Part shown: positions 25,246 to 33,798 of the stretch, piece by piece
Layout of the letters: each line of letters starts with the position of its first letter
Position numbering within the stretch: the first letter of the stretch is position 1
NCBI GenBank assembly: GCA_963768775.1
Contig: CAVYIY010000006.1
Location: forward strand, 434,001 to 498,000
Source of the DNA: FEN-33 sp963768775
GTDB lineage: Archaea; Thermoplasmatota; Thermoplasmata; Methanomassiliicoccales; UBA472
Reading direction: 5' to 3'
DNA: 64,000 nucleotides
Notes under the pieces: model-generated
What the model saw: the letters and a program-made list of their open reading frames with translations, nothing else
Told to the model about the DNA's origin: nothing
Databases searched by the model: none
Made by a program: the position numbers and the translations under genes

Positions 25246-27744
25246 ATGACTGATAATAATTCCGAATCGATGAAGCAAGCCAAAGCGGACATCGCATCGA
25301 CCAGCGCCGCCGAGCTGTTCGAACAACTAGCCAGCAGCGAAAGAGGCCTTAGCTCCGATGAGGCTGAGGTTCGCCAGCAGAAGTACGGCCTCAACGAGAT
25401 CACTGAGAAAAAGGTAAACCCGATAGTTAAGTTCCTCCGGTACTTCTATGGACCTATCCCGTTTATGATCGAAGTGGCGGTGGTGCTCTCTGCCATCATC
25501 GGTCATTGGGAAGACTTCTTCATCATCATCGCCTTGCTGTTCTCCAACGCCATTGTGGGCTTTTACCAGGAGAATAAGGCTGGGAATGCCATCGAATTGC
25601 TGAAGCAGAAGCTCGCCCTCACCGCTAAAGTGCTACGCGACGGAAAGTGGGACGAAGTGGCTGCCCGAGAACTCGTTCCTGGCGATGTGGTGCGAGTGCG
25701 CCTTGGGGACATCGTTCCGGCAGATCTGAAGTTGATTGAGGGTCAATATCTGGAGGTCGATCAGTCCGCGCTCACCGGCGAGTCGCTGCCAGCAGAGAAG
25801 GCTTTGAACGATGTAGCATATTCTGGCTCGATCGTCCGGAAAGGGGAGATGAACGGCCTTGTTGCGACAACGGGCATGCAAACCTATTTTGGCAAGACCA
25901 CTAAGCTGGTGGAGGAAGCTAGCAACATCAGCCACTTCCAGAAGAACATAACCAAGATAGCCAATTTCCTGATAGTCATAGCTGTGGCCCTGGTGGCCAT
26001 GGTATTCATCGTCGCTATCTTGGAGCACCAGAGCCTCCTGGATACTTTGCAGTTCGCGTTGGTCCTCACGATCGCTGGCATCCCAGTCGCGCTGCCTGCT
26101 GTACTCTCGGTGACAATGGCCGTCGGGGCCACCGCCCTGGCGAAGAAAGAGGCTCTGGTGAGCAAGCTCACCTCCATCGAGGAGCTTGCAGGCATGGACA
26201 TCCTGTGCAGCGACAAGACTGGTACCATCACAAAGAACAAACTCTCTGTGGCGAAGGTGGCTGTCTATGGTGAAGCGAAGCAAGCAGACGTGCTTATCGC
26301 AGCTGCTCAGGCTTCGCGAGCGGAGGACAAGGATCCCATTGACAACGCTGTCCTGGAAAAGGCCAAGACGATTCCAGAAGCGGACAAACTTCTGGTCAGT
26401 TTCAAGATTAAGCGCTTCACACCTTTTGATCCAGTGGTCAAACGGACCGAAGCTCTTGTGCAAGGCGACAAGGGCGACTTCCAGGTGGCCAAGGGGGCTC
26501 CCCAGGTGGTCTTGGAGATGGCTGAAAACAAGGATGCTATCAAGGATCAGGTTAACAAGGATGTTGAAGAGATGGCAGGTCTTGGCTACCGCGCTCTGGG
26601 TGTGGTAAGAAAGGATACCGCCGGATGGATGTTCCTTGGGATCCTAGGGCTCCAGGACTCGCCACGGGATGATTCTGCTGAGACCATCAAGCAAGCGAAA
26701 CAAATGGGTGTCAATGTCAAAATGGTGACAGGGGATCATACCGCCATTGCCAAAGAGGTTTCAAAGCAGGTCGGGCTGGGAACAAACATCATTTCTGCAA
26801 AAGGTCTGATGGATGCGCCGGACCAACAGGCAGAGGAGATGGTCGAGAAAGCGGATGGATTCGCGGAGGTGTTCCCGGAGCATAAGTACCGCATTGTAGA
26901 CCTGTTGCAGAAAAAAGGTCACATCGTTGGCATGACCGGAGACGGCGTGAACGACGCTCCTGCCTTAAAGAAAGCGGATGCTGGCATTGCTGTTGAGGGC
27001 GCGACAGATGCAGCCAAGTCTGCAGCTGATATCGTTCTTACGAGGCCTGGGCTGTCGGTCATCATCGATTCTATCGTTGAGAGCCGCAAGATCTTCCAAC
27101 GCATGATCAACTACTCCACCTACCGTATCTCTGAGACCATCCGCTTGCTGTTCTTCGTGAGCCTTTCCATCGTAATATTCCAATTCTATCCAATTACCGC
27201 GTTGATGATCGTGCTCCTGGCGCTCCTGAACGATCTGCCGATACTGACGATCTCATATGATAATGTCCGCTACTCGGCCAAGCCGGAGAAATGGGACCTT
27301 AGGACCGTAATAATAGTAGCAACCTTCCTGGGATTCATAGGGGTGGTGGTCTCATTCGCGACGCTTTATCTCGGCCTGGACGTCTTCCATCTTGACCAAG
27401 TGACGATCCTTTCGTTCGTATATCTGAAACTCTCAGTGGGAGGGCACTTGGTCCTGCTTGTCGCAAGGACGAAGGGGCCGTTCTGGTCGGTGAAGCCTGC
27501 CCGTTCACTTCTGATTGCCATCATTCTGACTCAGGCGATAGCCACCGCATTGGTGTCCTTCGGTATCCTATTGCCTAAACTGGGATTACAGTATGTGGCT
27601 TTCATTTGGGCGGAGATGCTGATAGTGTTCGTCATCACCGATTTCCTGAAGGTGAGGCTCTACAACTACCTTATAGGAAAAGGCGAAGTGGCAAGGGGAA
27701 TATCTTCGCAGAAAGAGCTCACGGGTGAATCGAGCAGCGGATGA
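25246..27744 (+). CDS. plasma-membrane-type H+-transporting P-type ATPase (P3A)
   Basis: An 832-aa pump that uses ATP to export protons. Visible are the actuator T-G-E-S near residue 181, the phosphorylation site C-S-D-K-T-G-T near residue 320, M-T-G-D-G-V-N-D-A-P near residue 562, the P-V-A-L-P-A-V-L helix of M4, and several C-terminal membrane helices. The length and lack of N-terminal metal-binding domains match archaeal/plant P3A pumps. Adjacent K+ and Cl- channels could balance charge. The ATG follows CAAGGCA. Confidence 0.93.
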   Translation: MTDNNSESMKQAKADIASTSAAELFEQLASSERGLSSDEAEVRQQKYGLNEITEKKVNPIVKFLRYFYGPIPFMIEVAVVLSAIIGHWEDFFIIIALLFSNAIVGFYQENKAGNAIELLKQKLALTAKVLRDGKWDEVAARELVPGDVVRVRLGDIVPADLKLIEGQYLEVDQSALTGESLPAEKALNDVAYSGSIVRKGEMNGLVATTGMQTYFGKTTKLVEEASNISHFQKNITKIANFLIVIAVALVAMVFIVAILEHQSLLDTLQFALVLTIAGIPVALPAVLSVTMAVGATALAKKEALVSKLTSIEELAGMDILCSDKTGTITKNKLSVAKVAVYGEAKQADVLIAAAQASRAEDKDPIDNAVLEKAKTIPEADKLLVSFKIKRFTPFDPVVKRTEALVQGDKGDFQVAKGAPQVVLEMAENKDAIKDQVNKDVEEMAGLGYRALGVVRKDTAGWMFLGILGLQDSPRDDSAETIKQAKQMGVNVKMVTGDHTAIAKEVSKQVGLGTNIISAKGLMDAPDQQAEEMVEKADGFAEVFPEHKYRIVDLLQKKGHIVGMTGDGVNDAPALKKADAGIAVEGATDAAKSAADIVLTRPGLSVIIDSIVESRKIFQRMINYSTYRISETIRLLFFVSLSIVIFQFYPITALMIVLLALLNDLPILTISYDNVRYSAKPEKWDLRTVIIVATFLGFIGVVVSFATLYLGLDVFHLDQVTILSFVYLKLSVGGHLVLLVARTKGPFWSVKPARSLLIAIILTQAIATALVSFGILLPKLGLQYVAFIWAEMLIVFVITDFLKVRLYNYLIGKGEVARGISSQKELTGESSSG

Positions 27745-27954
27745 ACATATTTGGCTATCCAGGTGCCTCCCGCTATCTTCTGAACACAAAGATATCGGGT
27801 ATTCGGCGGACCTGGTAATTAATGATATGGATATTAAAACACGATAATCCAGTATTATGGTATTGGACAAATGTTTAAGTATTGCTTAATCCGAGGGAGA
27901 TTAGAGGATTTTTAGGAAAACCCCTCTGTAATTAAATCTTTAGAAGGAATTTAA

Positions 27955-29079
27955 ATGGCAAAAGAAAGAAATGAAACTGCAAAATCGCAGAAATTGCGAA
28001 TGGTAGAAGGAAGTCGTGAAGCGAATATAGAAAATACAAATGACATTTTTAACTTATGGGCAGAGGGGTTCAGCAAGATATCGAAGATATGGCAGGAATC
28101 CTTTTCCAACCTTTTCAAACCGTGGATGGACTCCGACGGGGATTTCTTTGAAAGGATGATAAACCCCGCTCTGCCAACTGATCCGAAAAAGTCCATGGAA
28201 TTCTATCAGACCTGGGTTAAAATCTATGAGGATACCTGGGGAGCGTTCTTCCCTCAGCTATCCAAGAATGTCGGAAAAGAGGATGTGCAAAGGATGGTGG
28301 ACGGAGCTCAGGAGCTCAACAAACTTGTTGAGTCATGGAGCACTGAGCTGAAAAGCGACATGGACAAGACGAAAAAGATGATGGAGGATGAACTCTCGCA
28401 GGAGAACCTAATGGAAGTCTACAAGATGTGGTGCAAGTCGTATGAGAGGATCTTCAACGATATAGTTTACCTACCTGCATCTGAGAACCTACAAACAGTC
28501 TTCGGAGAATCGGCAATGATTCCCAGTCCATATTCGAAGACAATGATGGAATTCGCGAAGCTGTGGAAGGCGTCGTACGAAGAGTTGTATTCCCCCTTGG
28601 CAGATGAGATGTTGGACCTCCACCTCCAGTCATTGGGGTTATTGGGCAAAGATGTGAGCTCAGAAGCGTACAATGAGTTCTATCAGAAATGGATGAGTGC
28701 GTATCATAAGGCCTTCCAAAGGATGTTCAGATCCCCCATGCCATCCACCGAGATGATGGAGAATCTGATGGAGAGCACCAATCTGTTCTCAGAGATGTAT
28801 AAGTCATGGCAGGGCGCGCTGGAGCAAATGTCAAGTAGGATTGGAGGCCTCCTCAAGCAGCCGATGAGCCCAGAGACGTATCAGTCGTTCTACGAGACCT
28901 GGACAAAGGCTTATGATAAAGCATTCGCTGACCTTTTTGAGCACATGCCGACGATCGGGCCGATGAAGGAAATGATGGAGCCAATGAAAGATGCGTTCAA
29001 GACATATATGGATACCTTGACAAAAATGTCCCAATCCTGGATGAAGATGAGCAAGACTGAGGGAAGGAAGGAGGGCTAG
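27955..29079 (+). CDS. large phasin/PhaE-like protein with aromatic repeats
   Basis: A 374-aa acidic, Met-rich helical protein without membrane segment or catalytic motif. A repeated unit of the form F-Y-x-x-W-x-x-x-Y-x-x-x-F occurs about five times (examples F-Y-Q-T-W-V-K-I-Y-E, F-Y-Q-K-W-M-S-A-Y-H and F-Y-E-T-W-T-K-A-Y-D). Similar units occur in the next gene, phaE. Strong AGAAGGA ribosome site; first gene of the PHA operon. A role as granule coat or scaffold for PhaC is inferred from position and from shared repeats, not from a known family match. Confidence 0.72.
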   Translation: MAKERNETAKSQKLRMVEGSREANIENTNDIFNLWAEGFSKISKIWQESFSNLFKPWMDSDGDFFERMINPALPTDPKKSMEFYQTWVKIYEDTWGAFFPQLSKNVGKEDVQRMVDGAQELNKLVESWSTELKSDMDKTKKMMEDELSQENLMEVYKMWCKSYERIFNDIVYLPASENLQTVFGESAMIPSPYSKTMMEFAKLWKASYEELYSPLADEMLDLHLQSLGLLGKDVSSEAYNEFYQKWMSAYHKAFQRMFRSPMPSTEMMENLMESTNLFSEMYKSWQGALEQMSSRIGGLLKQPMSPETYQSFYETWTKAYDKAFADLFEHMPTIGPMKEMMEPMKDAFKTYMDTLTKMSQSWMKMSKTEGRKEG

Positions 29080-29081
29080 TC

Positions 29082-29627
29082 GTGGAGGAACCCCAGCTGG
29101 GAACAATCCAGGATTTCATGGGTCTCTGGATGAAAACCTACCAGGCGACCTATGGACGGTTGGTGGAGATGCCACCAGTCGGTCCACTCCGCGAGAGGTA
29201 CAAAACCGATCTGAACAACATAAACACCTCAATGAACCTTTATAATTCCTGGATGGAGATGATGGCTAATTTCCAGGTCGTCTTTGTGGAGGGAATGCGC
29301 AGATTAAGAATCAAGATGGACGAGATCGATAACGGGGTGGAGGTCGATAACTTATACGATGAGATATACAAATTGTGGATCGAAACCCTCAGTGAGACCT
29401 TCCAAGAGTTCCTTAAGACCGAACATTTCTCCACTGAGATGGGTAAGTTCATGTCGCTCTTCATAGACTTCCAGAAAGCCAATCAGGACTGGTTGGAGCA
29501 GAACTTATTGAAGCCTATGAATTTGCCCACCAGAACGGAGATGAATGAAGCGAACAAACGAATCTACAATCTGAAGAAGGAGATAAAGAAGCTCACATTA
29601 AAGCTGGAAAGCAAGGCGGAAAAATAG
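29082..29627 (+). CDS. phaE: class III PHA synthase subunit PhaE
   Basis: A 181-aa protein that in class III systems forms a complex with PhaC and activates it. It contains two of the aromatic units (W-M-K-T-Y-Q-A-T-Y-G and W-I-E-T-L-S-E-T-F) and a C-terminal charged coiled coil (N-L-K-K-E-I-K-K-L-T-L-K-L). The length is short compared with bacterial PhaE of about 350 aa. The start is GTG 29082 behind GGAGGG, 2 bp after the previous stop. It precedes phaC. Confidence 0.8.
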   Translation: MEEPQLGTIQDFMGLWMKTYQATYGRLVEMPPVGPLRERYKTDLNNINTSMNLYNSWMEMMANFQVVFVEGMRRLRIKMDEIDNGVEVDNLYDEIYKLWIETLSETFQEFLKTEHFSTEMGKFMSLFIDFQKANQDWLEQNLLKPMNLPTRTEMNEANKRIYNLKKEIKKLTLKLESKAEK

Positions 29628-29652
29628 CCTTATCGGTCATGGAGGCAAAACG

Positions 29653-30855
29653 ATGAAAGATACCGAGATGATCGATAAGTATGTTAAATTCGTAAAGGGC
29701 CTGGACATTCTCCTGGAACCACAGGAAATAGACGTTGGGACAACACCTTCTGAGGTGATCCATGAGGATGGGCCTATGAGGCTCCTCCATTTCATTCCGA
29801 TCAAGACGAAGCTATTTCCGTTCCCAGTATTGGTCGTATATGCACTAGTCAACCGCTACTACATCCTAGACCTTCAACCTGACAAAAGCGTAATCCGCAA
29901 ACTTCTCGATTCGGGACTGGATGTATATGTAATAGACTGGGGATACCCCTCTCAAGCGGACCGCTATCTCACCCTCGACGACTACGTGAACGATTTCATG
30001 GACAGTGCCATCGACATCGTCCGTAAGCGTTCAGCAATTGACAAAGTGACGCTGATAGGCGTATGCCAGGGTGGGACATTCTCAGTCATGTATGCTTCCC
30101 TTCATCAGGACAAGCTGAAGAATCTCGTCACGGTAGTGACTCCAGTTGATTTCGATACTGACAAAGGTCTTCTACACGTCTGGGCCAAGAAATTGGATGT
30201 GGATAAGATCGTGGACTACTATGGCAACGTGCCTGGGGATGTGCTTAACGCATCGTTCCTGCTGACCGATCCCTTCAGAACTCTGATAGACAAGTACGTC
30301 GGCCTGTTCGAACAGCTTCATGATGCGAGCGAGGATGGGAGGATCCATCAAGAGAACGAGGAAGCCGTCAAGTTCTTCCTGCGGATGGAGAAATGGATCT
30401 ATGACTCGCCCGATCAGGCCGGAGAAGCCTACAGACAGTTCATAAAGGATCTTTATCAGAAGAACCTACTCATCAAGAACGAGCTAGAACTAGACGGGAA
30501 GCGCATCGATCTCCGAAAGATATCCATTCCGATGATGATGGCCATGGCAAAGTACGATCATCTCGTTCCCAATGAGGCAACGATCCCCCTCATGAATGCT
30601 GTATCCAGCTCCGATAAGGATATGGTGGTCTTTCCGACCGGGCACATAGGCCTCTTCGTGGGCCGCAAATCACACGGGGAGGGGTGGCCCAAGGTCATAG
30701 ACTGGATAACTGCACGGTCAGTACTAAACACACAAAACGAAGTCGAGCCTGGACTCGAGGAGAAGGAAGAGAGAAGAGAGCCCCCCAAACCGGCTATAGC
30801 ATCGAAGACAGGTTCTCGAAGTCGCAAGAGTTCTGGCTCGAAGAGGAAGAGCTGA
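29653..30855 (+). CDS. phaC: class III poly(3-hydroxyalkanoate) synthase PhaC
   Basis: A 400-aa alpha/beta-hydrolase polymerase that joins hydroxyacyl-CoA units. The lipase-like box is G-V-C-Q-G-G with the catalytic Cys near residue 137, the Asp lies in A-K-Y-D-H-L-V-P, and the His in T-G-H-I-G. The C-terminal 45 residues form a Pro/Lys/Ser-rich basic tail (S-R-S-R-K-S-S-G-S-K-R-K-S), which is unusual and might contact granules or nucleic acid. GGAGG precedes the ATG. Confidence 0.94.
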   Translation: MKDTEMIDKYVKFVKGLDILLEPQEIDVGTTPSEVIHEDGPMRLLHFIPIKTKLFPFPVLVVYALVNRYYILDLQPDKSVIRKLLDSGLDVYVIDWGYPSQADRYLTLDDYVNDFMDSAIDIVRKRSAIDKVTLIGVCQGGTFSVMYASLHQDKLKNLVTVVTPVDFDTDKGLLHVWAKKLDVDKIVDYYGNVPGDVLNASFLLTDPFRTLIDKYVGLFEQLHDASEDGRIHQENEEAVKFFLRMEKWIYDSPDQAGEAYRQFIKDLYQKNLLIKNELELDGKRIDLRKISIPMMMAMAKYDHLVPNEATIPLMNAVSSSDKDMVVFPTGHIGLFVGRKSHGEGWPKVIDWITARSVLNTQNEVEPGLEEKEERREPPKPAIASKTGSRSRKSSGSKRKS

Positions 30856-30895
30856 TTTACATATGATATGAGATTGAAAAAAGGAGAGGAATCGA

Positions 30896-31636
30896 ATGAG
30901 ATTGAAAGACAAGGTAGCGATAATCACTGGAGCGGGAAGCGGAATCGGATGGGCCACAGCCGTGCTCTTCGCACGCGAGGGGGCAAAAGTTGTGCTGAAC
31001 GACATCGTCCTCGATAAGATAGAGGAGCTGCGCAAGAACATCGTTAAGGACGGAGGTACTGCGATTGTAACGCATGGCGATGTCGGGAAGATAAGAGACA
31101 TGCAAAAAGTGGTCAATGAGGCCGTCGCAAAGTTCGGACGGATCGATATACTTATCAACAACGCGGGGATCACGCACGACTCTCTGATCACAAAAATGAC
31201 CGAGGAAGATTGGGACCACGTCCTTGGCACAGACCTAAGGGGCGCATTCAACACGATCCGCTCTGTGTCAGATATCATGATAAAGCAAGGGAGTGGAGTG
31301 ATCCTGAACGCCTCTTCGATATCTGGAATCTATGGCAACATTGGCCAGGCAAACTATTCGGCGGCCAAGGCGGGACTGATTGGCCTGACTAAGACATTGT
31401 CTAAGGAGCTCGGAAGGAAAGGGATCCGAGTCAACGCTGTGGCTCCAGGCTTCATCAGGACGCCAATGACCGCAAAAGTGCCTGAGAAGTTCCTAACGGC
31501 GTTCAAGGAGAGGACCCCTCTCGGTAGACTTGGAGAACCAGAGGATATCGCGCATGCATACCTCTTCCTCGCCTCAGATGAAGCCAGTTTCGTAAACGGT
31601 GCGGTGCTCGATGTCACGGGAGGACTCGTTCTCTGA
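30896..31636 (+). CDS. phaB: acetoacetyl-CoA reductase (SDR family) PhaB
   Basis: A 246-aa classical short-chain dehydrogenase supplying 3-hydroxyacyl-CoA to PhaC. It has T-G-A-G-S-G-I-G for NAD(P), N-N-A-G, the catalytic Ser, Y-S-A-A-K and the P-G-F-I-R-T end. The start is preceded by AAAGGAGAGGA. FabG activity cannot be excluded by sequence, but the position between phaC and the thiolase gene supports PhaB. Confidence 0.88.
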   Translation: MRLKDKVAIITGAGSGIGWATAVLFAREGAKVVLNDIVLDKIEELRKNIVKDGGTAIVTHGDVGKIRDMQKVVNEAVAKFGRIDILINNAGITHDSLITKMTEEDWDHVLGTDLRGAFNTIRSVSDIMIKQGSGVILNASSISGIYGNIGQANYSAAKAGLIGLTKTLSKELGRKGIRVNAVAPGFIRTPMTAKVPEKFLTAFKERTPLGRLGEPEDIAHAYLFLASDEASFVNGAVLDVTGGLVL

Positions 31637-31655
31637 CCTTCAGGAGGAATGAAAA

Positions 31656-32837
31656 TTGGAGGAAGTGATAATCGCCTCGGCGACCCGGACCGCGATAGGA
31701 AAGTTCGGTGGAACATTAAAGGACATTCCTCCTGGAAGATTGGGGGCCGAGGTGCTTAAGGACGCCATCAGCAGGGCAAGAGTGGATGCGAAGGATGTGA
31801 ACGAGGTGATAATGGGGAATGTCATCTCAGGCGGTCAGGGAATGAACATCAGCCGCCAGAGTTCCATTTGGGCTGGTCTGCCCGTCAGTGTTCCCGCATT
31901 CACGGTCAACAAAGTGTGTGGTTCTGGTTTGAAATCAGTTGCACTTGGAGCCCAGTCTATTATGTCAGGTGAGAACAAGATTGTCCTTGCGGGCGGAACG
32001 GAATCGATGTCCACGTCAATGTTCGCCATTCCCAATGCGAGATGGGGGATGAAGATGGGCAATGGCGTGACGATCGACACCATGATATCGGACGGACTCT
32101 GGGACGTGTTCAACCAAATCCACATGGGCGTGACCGCCGAGAATCTGGCAGAGAAATACGGCATCTCAAGGGAGGAACAGGATCGTTTCGCCGTGCTAAG
32201 CCAAAATAAAACTGAAAAGGCCATCAAATCGAACCGATTCAAGGATGAGATAATCCCAATAAATGTTCCAAAGTCGAAGGGCGACACCGTTGTTTTTGAT
32301 ACGGATGAGTATCCACGCTTTGGAACTAACATGGAAGGGCTCTCCAAGCTTAAGCCCGCGTTCAAGATGGGGGGAACCGTCACCGCGGGGAACTCATCAG
32401 GGATAAATGACGGAGCAGCTGCCGTCCTGATGATGTCTCGGGAATCGGCTGAGAGCATGGGGGTAAGACCGATGGCGACCATCGTGGGATTCGGATCCTG
32501 CGCTCTAGAGCCAGCAATCATGGGAATTGGAGCGGTCTGCGCCACAAGGACCGCACTAAGCCGAACCAGGTTGAAAATGGGTGATTTCGATTTGATTGAA
32601 GAAAATGAAGCGTTCGCAGCGCAATCCATCGCAGTGAATCGGGAGCTAGGATGGAATACCGATAAGATCAATGTGAACGGCGGGGCCTTGGCACTCGGGC
32701 ATCCTATTGGTGCCAGCGGAACAAGGATACTCGTAACCCTCCTGTTCGAGATGAAGAAGAGAGGCGCGAAACACGGACTAGCAACGCTCTGTATCGGAGG
32801 CGGACAGGGAATGGCAATGATTGTGAGAAGGCAATAG
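31656..32837 (+). CDS. phaA: acetyl-CoA acetyltransferase (thiolase) PhaA
   Basis: A 393-aa condensing enzyme making acetoacetyl-CoA from two acetyl-CoA. Active-site Cys in V-C-G-S-G-L (near 87), N-E-A-F-A-A-Q, H-P-I-G-A-S-G, and the second Cys in C-I-G-G-G-Q-G are present. The start is TTG at 31656, 7 nt after AGGAGGA; a nearby ATG at 31649 is out of frame. Lies in the phaC-phaB-phaA series and starts the PHA pathway. Confidence 0.92.
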   Translation: MEEVIIASATRTAIGKFGGTLKDIPPGRLGAEVLKDAISRARVDAKDVNEVIMGNVISGGQGMNISRQSSIWAGLPVSVPAFTVNKVCGSGLKSVALGAQSIMSGENKIVLAGGTESMSTSMFAIPNARWGMKMGNGVTIDTMISDGLWDVFNQIHMGVTAENLAEKYGISREEQDRFAVLSQNKTEKAIKSNRFKDEIIPINVPKSKGDTVVFDTDEYPRFGTNMEGLSKLKPAFKMGGTVTAGNSSGINDGAAAVLMMSRESAESMGVRPMATIVGFGSCALEPAIMGIGAVCATRTALSRTRLKMGDFDLIEENEAFAAQSIAVNRELGWNTDKINVNGGALALGHPIGASGTRILVTLLFEMKKRGAKHGLATLCIGGGQGMAMIVRRQ

Positions 32838-32838
32838 G

Positions 32839-33690
32839 ATGAAGAAAGGTGGATCGCTGGAAGGCCATGTCGCCCTTGTTACTGGATCTTCGAGAGGGAT
32901 AGGCAAGGCGATTGCTCTTCGACTGGCAAGAGAAGGGGCCGATGTTGGCATTAACTGCCAGTATACAAAGAAGCAGGCCGAGAAGGTTGCACGGCTCATC
33001 GACGAATTGGGCGAGATAAAGAAGATCGAGCGTCTGGCATCAATGATAGAACGCATGGACACAATGGAGAACGCAATGGAAATGCAGGGCATGATCGAAG
33101 GCATGGGAAGAAGCTCGTGCGTTTGCCAGGCGAACGTCGGTGACCCCGCCCAGGTCGACGCGATGGTTAAGAAAGTTAAGGAGAGCATCGGGGAGATCGA
33201 CATCCTGATAAACAACGCGGGCATAGTGCGCGACAAATCTTTCACCAAGATGACCACTGAAATGTGGAGGGAGGTCCTCTCCATCAACCTCGATGGCACA
33301 TTTTACTGCACTAAGGCTGTGATAAGTGGGATGATCGAGGCGGGATTTGGCAGGATCGTCAACATCTCATCTGTTGTGGGAAGGACGGGCAACTTCGGAC
33401 AGGCCAATTATGCAGCCTCGAAGGCAGGAATGATTGGATTAACGATGACATTGGCCAGGGAATTCGCGCGAAAGGGCATCACCGTTAATGCGGTTGCTCC
33501 AGGCTTCATTGAGACCGAAATGCTTTTGAGAATGCCAAAAGAGGCCGCTGGAAGTCTGATCACAACCATTCCTATGGGAAGACTGGGCAAACCCCATGAA
33601 GTAGCCGGAGTGGTCGCTTTCTTGGTTTCCGAGGATGCATCCTACATCACAGGGCAGGTTCTGAACGTGAACGGCGGTCTGTACATCTAA
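32839..33690 (+). CDS. second SDR reductase of the PHA operon, with Met-rich insertion
   Basis: A 283-aa short-chain dehydrogenase starting 1 bp after phaA. It has T-G-S-S-R-G-I-G, N-N-A-G, Y-A-A-S-K and P-G-F-I-E-T, so it should be active. It is about 37 residues longer than its neighbour because of an insertion at residues about 60-95 that is rich in Met and Glu (M-I-E-R-M-D-T-M-E-N-A-M-E-M). The insertion lies before the NAD-site strand with Q-A-N-V-G-D. Likely a 3-ketoacyl-CoA reductase of other stereochemistry or chain length; this is inference. Confidence 0.83.
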   Translation: MKKGGSLEGHVALVTGSSRGIGKAIALRLAREGADVGINCQYTKKQAEKVARLIDELGEIKKIERLASMIERMDTMENAMEMQGMIEGMGRSSCVCQANVGDPAQVDAMVKKVKESIGEIDILINNAGIVRDKSFTKMTTEMWREVLSINLDGTFYCTKAVISGMIEAGFGRIVNISSVVGRTGNFGQANYAASKAGMIGLTMTLAREFARKGITVNAVAPGFIETEMLLRMPKEAAGSLITTIPMGRLGKPHEVAGVVAFLVSEDASYITGQVLNVNGGLYI

Positions 33691-33798
33691 TAATCGAGGA
33701 AACTAAATGGCGAATGTTATTTTGATATCCCATACAACTTTTGGCAAAATCATATTTTTGAGAAAGATAGTCAGCTAAGATGATTCGGAGGGATAAGA

